Origin: Evansella halocellulosilytica | GTDB lineage: Bacteria; Bacillota; Bacilli; Bacillales; Salisediminibacteriaceae | Length of the DNA: 64,000 nucleotides | NCBI RefSeq assembly: GCF_002335745.1 | Contig: NZ_NIST01000001.1 | Coordinates: 2,991,636-3,055,635, forward strand | Direction of reading: 5' to 3' | Part shown: positions 61,479-64,000 of the stretch, in pieces | Layout: the number at the start of each line of letters is the position of its first letter | Numbering within the stretch: position 1 is the first letter of the stretch | Notes under the pieces: model-generated | The model's database searches: none | What the model saw: the letters and a program-made list of their open reading frames with translations, nothing else | What the model was told of the DNA's origin: nothing | Position numbers and translations under genes: made by a program

Positions 61479-61548
61479 TGTGGGATGATGTTGGATTTTA
61501 TTTCCAATTATTTATCAACCTACATAATATATTAAGGAGGAGATATGA

Positions 61549-62157
61549 ATGGCATTTACACTTCCAGAACTACCATACTCACATGACGCATTAACACCAC
61601 ACATTGATGAAGAAACGATGAAGATTCACCATGGGAAGCACCACAATACTTATGTTACTAAGTTAAATGATGCTTTAGAAGGACACAGTGATCTTCAAGG
61701 AAAGAGTCTTGAAGACTTAATCTCTAATCTTGATGCACTTCCGGAAAGTATCCGTGGAGCCGTTCGAAATAATGGAGGTGGGCACTATAACCACACGTTA
61801 TTCTGGCAAATCATGTCTCCAAATGGCGGCGGTGCACCAACAGGTGAACTAGCAGATGCTATTAATGAGGCTTTTGGAAGCTTCGACAAGTTTAAAGAAG
61901 AATTCAAAAATGCTGCACTTACTCGTTTTGGATCAGGCTGGGCTTGGCTAGTTGTAAACAACGGTAAAGTTGAAGTAACAAGCACACCTAACCAAGACAC
62001 TCCAGTAATGGAAGGACAAACGCCAATTCTAGGAGTAGACGTTTGGGAGCATGCATACTATCTTAAGTACCAAAATAAACGTCCTGACTATGTTGATGCG
62101 TTCTTTAACGTCGTTAACTGGGATGAAGTTGCAAAGCGATATGCTGAAGCAAAATAA
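61549..62157 (+). CDS. sodA: Superoxide dismutase (Mn/Fe)
   Basis: A 202-residue Fe/Mn-family superoxide dismutase, opening [20 protein letters not shown]. Metal ligands are in [24 protein letters not shown] and [13 protein letters not shown] (His, His, Asp, His). The GGGGAPTG and QDTPVMEGQ context favours the manganese form usual in bacilli. It removes superoxide in the cytosol. ATG 61549 follows AAGGAGGAGATA. The sodA-yqgE order matches B. subtilis. The gene ends before a strong terminator. Confidence 0.97.
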   Translation: MAFTLPELPYSHDALTPHIDEETMKIHHGKHHNTYVTKLNDALEGHSDLQGKSLEDLISNLDALPESIRGAVRNNGGGHYNHTLFWQIMSPNGGGAPTGELADAINEAFGSFDKFKEEFKNAALTRFGSGWAWLVVNNGKVEVTSTPNQDTPVMEGQTPILGVDVWEHAYYLKYQNKRPDYVDAFFNVVNWDEVAKRYAEAK

Positions 62158-62166
62158 GTATACTGA

Positions 62167-62204
62167 AAAGACCTGGCTGCCTCGAGGCAGTTAGGTCTTT
62201 TTTA
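62167..62204 (+). terminator. Intrinsic terminator after sodA
   Basis: AAGACCT-GGCTGCC and GGCAG-TTAGGTCTT arms around TCGA, followed by TTTTTT. Confidence 0.88.
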
Positions 62205-62215
62205 AAAGGTTAAGA

Positions 62216-62500
62216 AAGTATAAAATTTCAATCTCTCGATTGTTGTCTAGCTTCAGCCAAGAGCGTTACATCACGCAATATTTCGAGTTGTCTCGACGGA
62301 CAGGACGTCCTAATGCAGCGCATGCCACAGGACGTGGCGTATTGCCCGGTTGACGGATACACTCCAGAGCAATTCTAGTAGAGGAAGAGACAAAGACAAG
62401 CTTTTGACACTCCTTTATCTCACTCGGCTCAGTCCGACGAGCATGGACGTTCTAGTATCGGACATGCCACAGGACGTGTCGTTTTGTCCGACCAGTTTTC
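62216..62500. repeat. Long dispersed intergenic repeat, copy with 1.5 structured modules
   Basis: It begins AAATTTCAATCTCTCGATTG 12 bp after the sodA terminator. The first module has TGTCTC (62289-62294)/GAGACA (62387-62392) with inner GCATGCCACAGGACGTGGCG. A second, partial module follows with the perfect inner stem TCGGACA (62458-62464)/TGTCCGA (62485-62491). That stem differs from CCGGGCA/TGCCCGG of copy 1 by paired changes on both strands. The region 62501-62673 holds nothing else clear. Confidence 0.82.
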
Positions 62501-62673
62501 TTCGTCGATAACCGAAGCCACTTGCTCTTTTTTTAAAAGTTTTACAATTACTAGCTTACATTTATACATAAAAAAGATTAAAATAATATCTTTTTTTGTT
62601 GCTTGATGTTTTCGCATATCATCTTATTGTGGTGGCACAATAATGTGTGTGATGTTAAAAGGAGCGTCGGCAC

Positions 62674-63930
62674 ATGAAAAAGGTATTAAAAGCGTTTATT
62701 GGAGATATAGAAGTAAATAAAGATTTAAAGTTCCTTTTGTTCATTGGCGGTTTGTATGCGTTAAGCATTGCATTATCAAATACGTTTGTAAACGTTTATT
62801 TATGGAAACAGTCTGGTGAATTTATGGATCTTGCGATTTATAATTTATCCGTTGTCATTTTACAGCCTCTGACGTTTATTTTAGCCGGTAGATGGGCGAA
62901 AAAGATTGATCGAGTAGTGGTCCTGCGTTTAGGGGTTATTTTTTTATCAATTTTTTATTTTACCGTCTTATTTTTAGGAGAAAATGCTGGCCAATATTTA
63001 ATTCTGCTTGGAGCTTTACTCGGAGTCGGTTATGGATTTTATTGGTTATCATTTAATATCCTGACCTTTGAAATTACCGAGCCTGAGACGAGAGATTTTT
63101 TTAATGGATTTTTAGGGATATTAACCTCATTTGCAGGGATGATCGGACCGATTTTTGCAGGCTTCTTAATTACCCATATGGAGAAATTGATTGGTTATCG
63201 TGTTATTTTTGCGATTTCACTAGCTTTATTTGTCGCAGCAGTCATCCTTAGTTTTTTCTTGAAACGTAGATCGGCAAAAGGTCAATTCCACTTAATAGAT
63301 ATTGTGAAAATCCGTAAAGAGTACGAAGCATGGGCAAGAATTTTACATGCTCACTTTTTTCAAGGTCTGCGTGAAGGAAGTTTTGTTTTTGTGATTGTCG
63401 TATGGGTGTATGTTTCTACAGGAAGTGAACTCGCTTTAGGTACATATGGGTTAATTGCTTCGGCTGTATCATTTATTTGTTATTACTTAGTTGGTCGTTT
63501 TATTAAACCTCATTATCGTAAAAAAGCAATCTTAGTTGGTGGAGTTATATTATATTTGGCGATCTTCCTCATTGTTTTTGAATTGAGCTTTGCAAGGTTG
63601 ATTGCTTATGGGGTAACGATATCACTTGCTTATCCGCTTTTATTAGTTCCGTATGTATCATTGACATATGATGTGATCGGCAGCGGCTGGAAGGCAGCAG
63701 AAATGCGAGTAGAATATATCGTGGTACGTGAATTGTTTATTAATGCAGGAAGGATTATATCTATTTTAACTTTAATGTTGTTCATTATTTTGTTCCAGGA
63801 AGATAAAGGAATACCCTATGCATTGATGCTGTTAGGAATCGGTCATATGGTCATCTACTGGTGTATTAGAAAAATTAATCTTCCTGAGACTGGTGAAAAG
63901 GAAACGTATAGTGTTTTAAAGAAACATTAG
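62674..63930 (+). CDS. yqgE: MFS transporter YqgE-like
   Basis: A 418-residue major facilitator with about twelve membrane helices, opening MKKVLKAFIGDIEVNKDLKF. Features include a motif-A-like GRWAKKIDRVVVLRLG loop and the ITEPETRDFFNGFLGILTSF segment typical of YqgE. It is an inner-membrane transporter of unknown substrate. ATG 62674 follows AAAAGGAGCG. Position after sodA equals B. subtilis yqgE, where a penicillin-binding protein gene follows. Confidence 0.88.
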   Translation: MKKVLKAFIGDIEVNKDLKFLLFIGGLYALSIALSNTFVNVYLWKQSGEFMDLAIYNLSVVILQPLTFILAGRWAKKIDRVVVLRLGVIFLSIFYFTVLFLGENAGQYLILLGALLGVGYGFYWLSFNILTFEITEPETRDFFNGFLGILTSFAGMIGPIFAGFLITHMEKLIGYRVIFAISLALFVAAVILSFFLKRRSAKGQFHLIDIVKIRKEYEAWARILHAHFFQGLREGSFVFVIVVWVYVSTGSELALGTYGLIASAVSFICYYLVGRFIKPHYRKKAILVGGVILYLAIFLIVFELSFARLIAYGVTISLAYPLLLVPYVSLTYDVIGSGWKAAEMRVEYIVVRELFINAGRIISILTLMLFIILFQEDKGIPYALMLLGIGHMVIYWCIRKINLPETGEKETYSVLKKH

Positions 63931-63969
63931 AAACAGGAAATAGTATCTATACAAAGGATCAATTATATT

Positions 63970-64000
63970 GTGAAAAAGATGGTAAAATTCCTTCTTTTCT
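63970..64000 (+). CDS. Possible start of the next gene (partial)
   Basis: GTG at 63970 begins an open frame VKKMVKFLLF running off the right edge, 11 bases after AAAGGA. Basic residues followed by hydrophobic ones would suit a signal peptide or membrane anchor. Too short to identify. Confidence 0.35.
   Translation, partial: MKKMVKFLLF

Overview
The window is chromosomal DNA of a low-GC, spore-forming Bacillaceae. Gene order follows the Bacillus subtilis yqeW-rpsU-yqeY-floA-yqfCD-phoH-pgpH-era-recO-glyQS-ccpN-dnaG-sigA-cccA-ispH-cshB-nfo-ppk/znu-zur-ispG-sodA-yqgE neighbourhood. Sporulation genes (yqfC, yqfD), SigW-type promoters, a glycyl T-box and CcpN all fit this placement. Many proteins are rather acidic, which would suit a salt- or alkali-tolerant species, but that is inference.

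Layout. 1-4.4 kb: partial Na/Pi transporter, rpsU, yqeY and a SigW-type membrane-stress operon (NfeD protease, flotillin FloA, YqfB). 4.6-13.2 kb: sporulation genes, then the core operon phoH-pgpH-ybeY-dgkA-cdd-era-yqzL-recO, split by a repeat. 13.2-22.3 kb: T-box glyQS, ccpN, yqfL, yqxD, dnaG, sigA. 22.6-32.5 kb: membrane protein, phosphodiesterase, cytochrome c550, trmK-yqfO, ispH, a CarD-like gene, a VrrA-like gene, cshB, nfo. 32.8-42.4 kb: Mn-type and Zn-type ABC transporters, polyphosphate genes ppx-ppk, and Zur. 42.5-49.2 kb: holin-like gene, nucleotidase, ispG, LysM-like protein, MFS pump, YpuA and a second NfeD.

49.3-56.7 kb is an accessory biofilm-matrix locus and the main point of interest. 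A c-di-GMP-I (GEMM) riboswitch precedes a 43-codon SinI-like antirepressor gene. A second SinI-like gene follows, then an IS1182-type insertion sequence, a HTH-only SinR-like repressor, and tasA-tapA-sipW. The locus ends with an LPQTG-anchored TasA-domain protein, its own class D sortase and a full-length SinR. The arrangement suggests that c-di-GMP controls a SinI/SinR switch over matrix fibres that can be attached covalently to the wall.

57-64 kb: DUF1189 protein, a Na/Pi cotransporter gene behind a four-repeat PhoP box, tRNA-Met, an unusual 162-bp tandem array carrying 5' halves of tRNA-Ile, intact tRNA-Ile(CAT) and tRNA-Ser, a HesB-like protein, sodA and yqgE.

A dispersed intergenic repeat family occurs at about 11.6, 13.5, 22.3, 42.4 and 62.2 kb, each time just after an intrinsic terminator. 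Several copies carry an internal module with base-paired, partly covarying stems. That module recurs at 31.9 kb and in the tRNA array, so it is a candidate undescribed structured RNA or mobile element.
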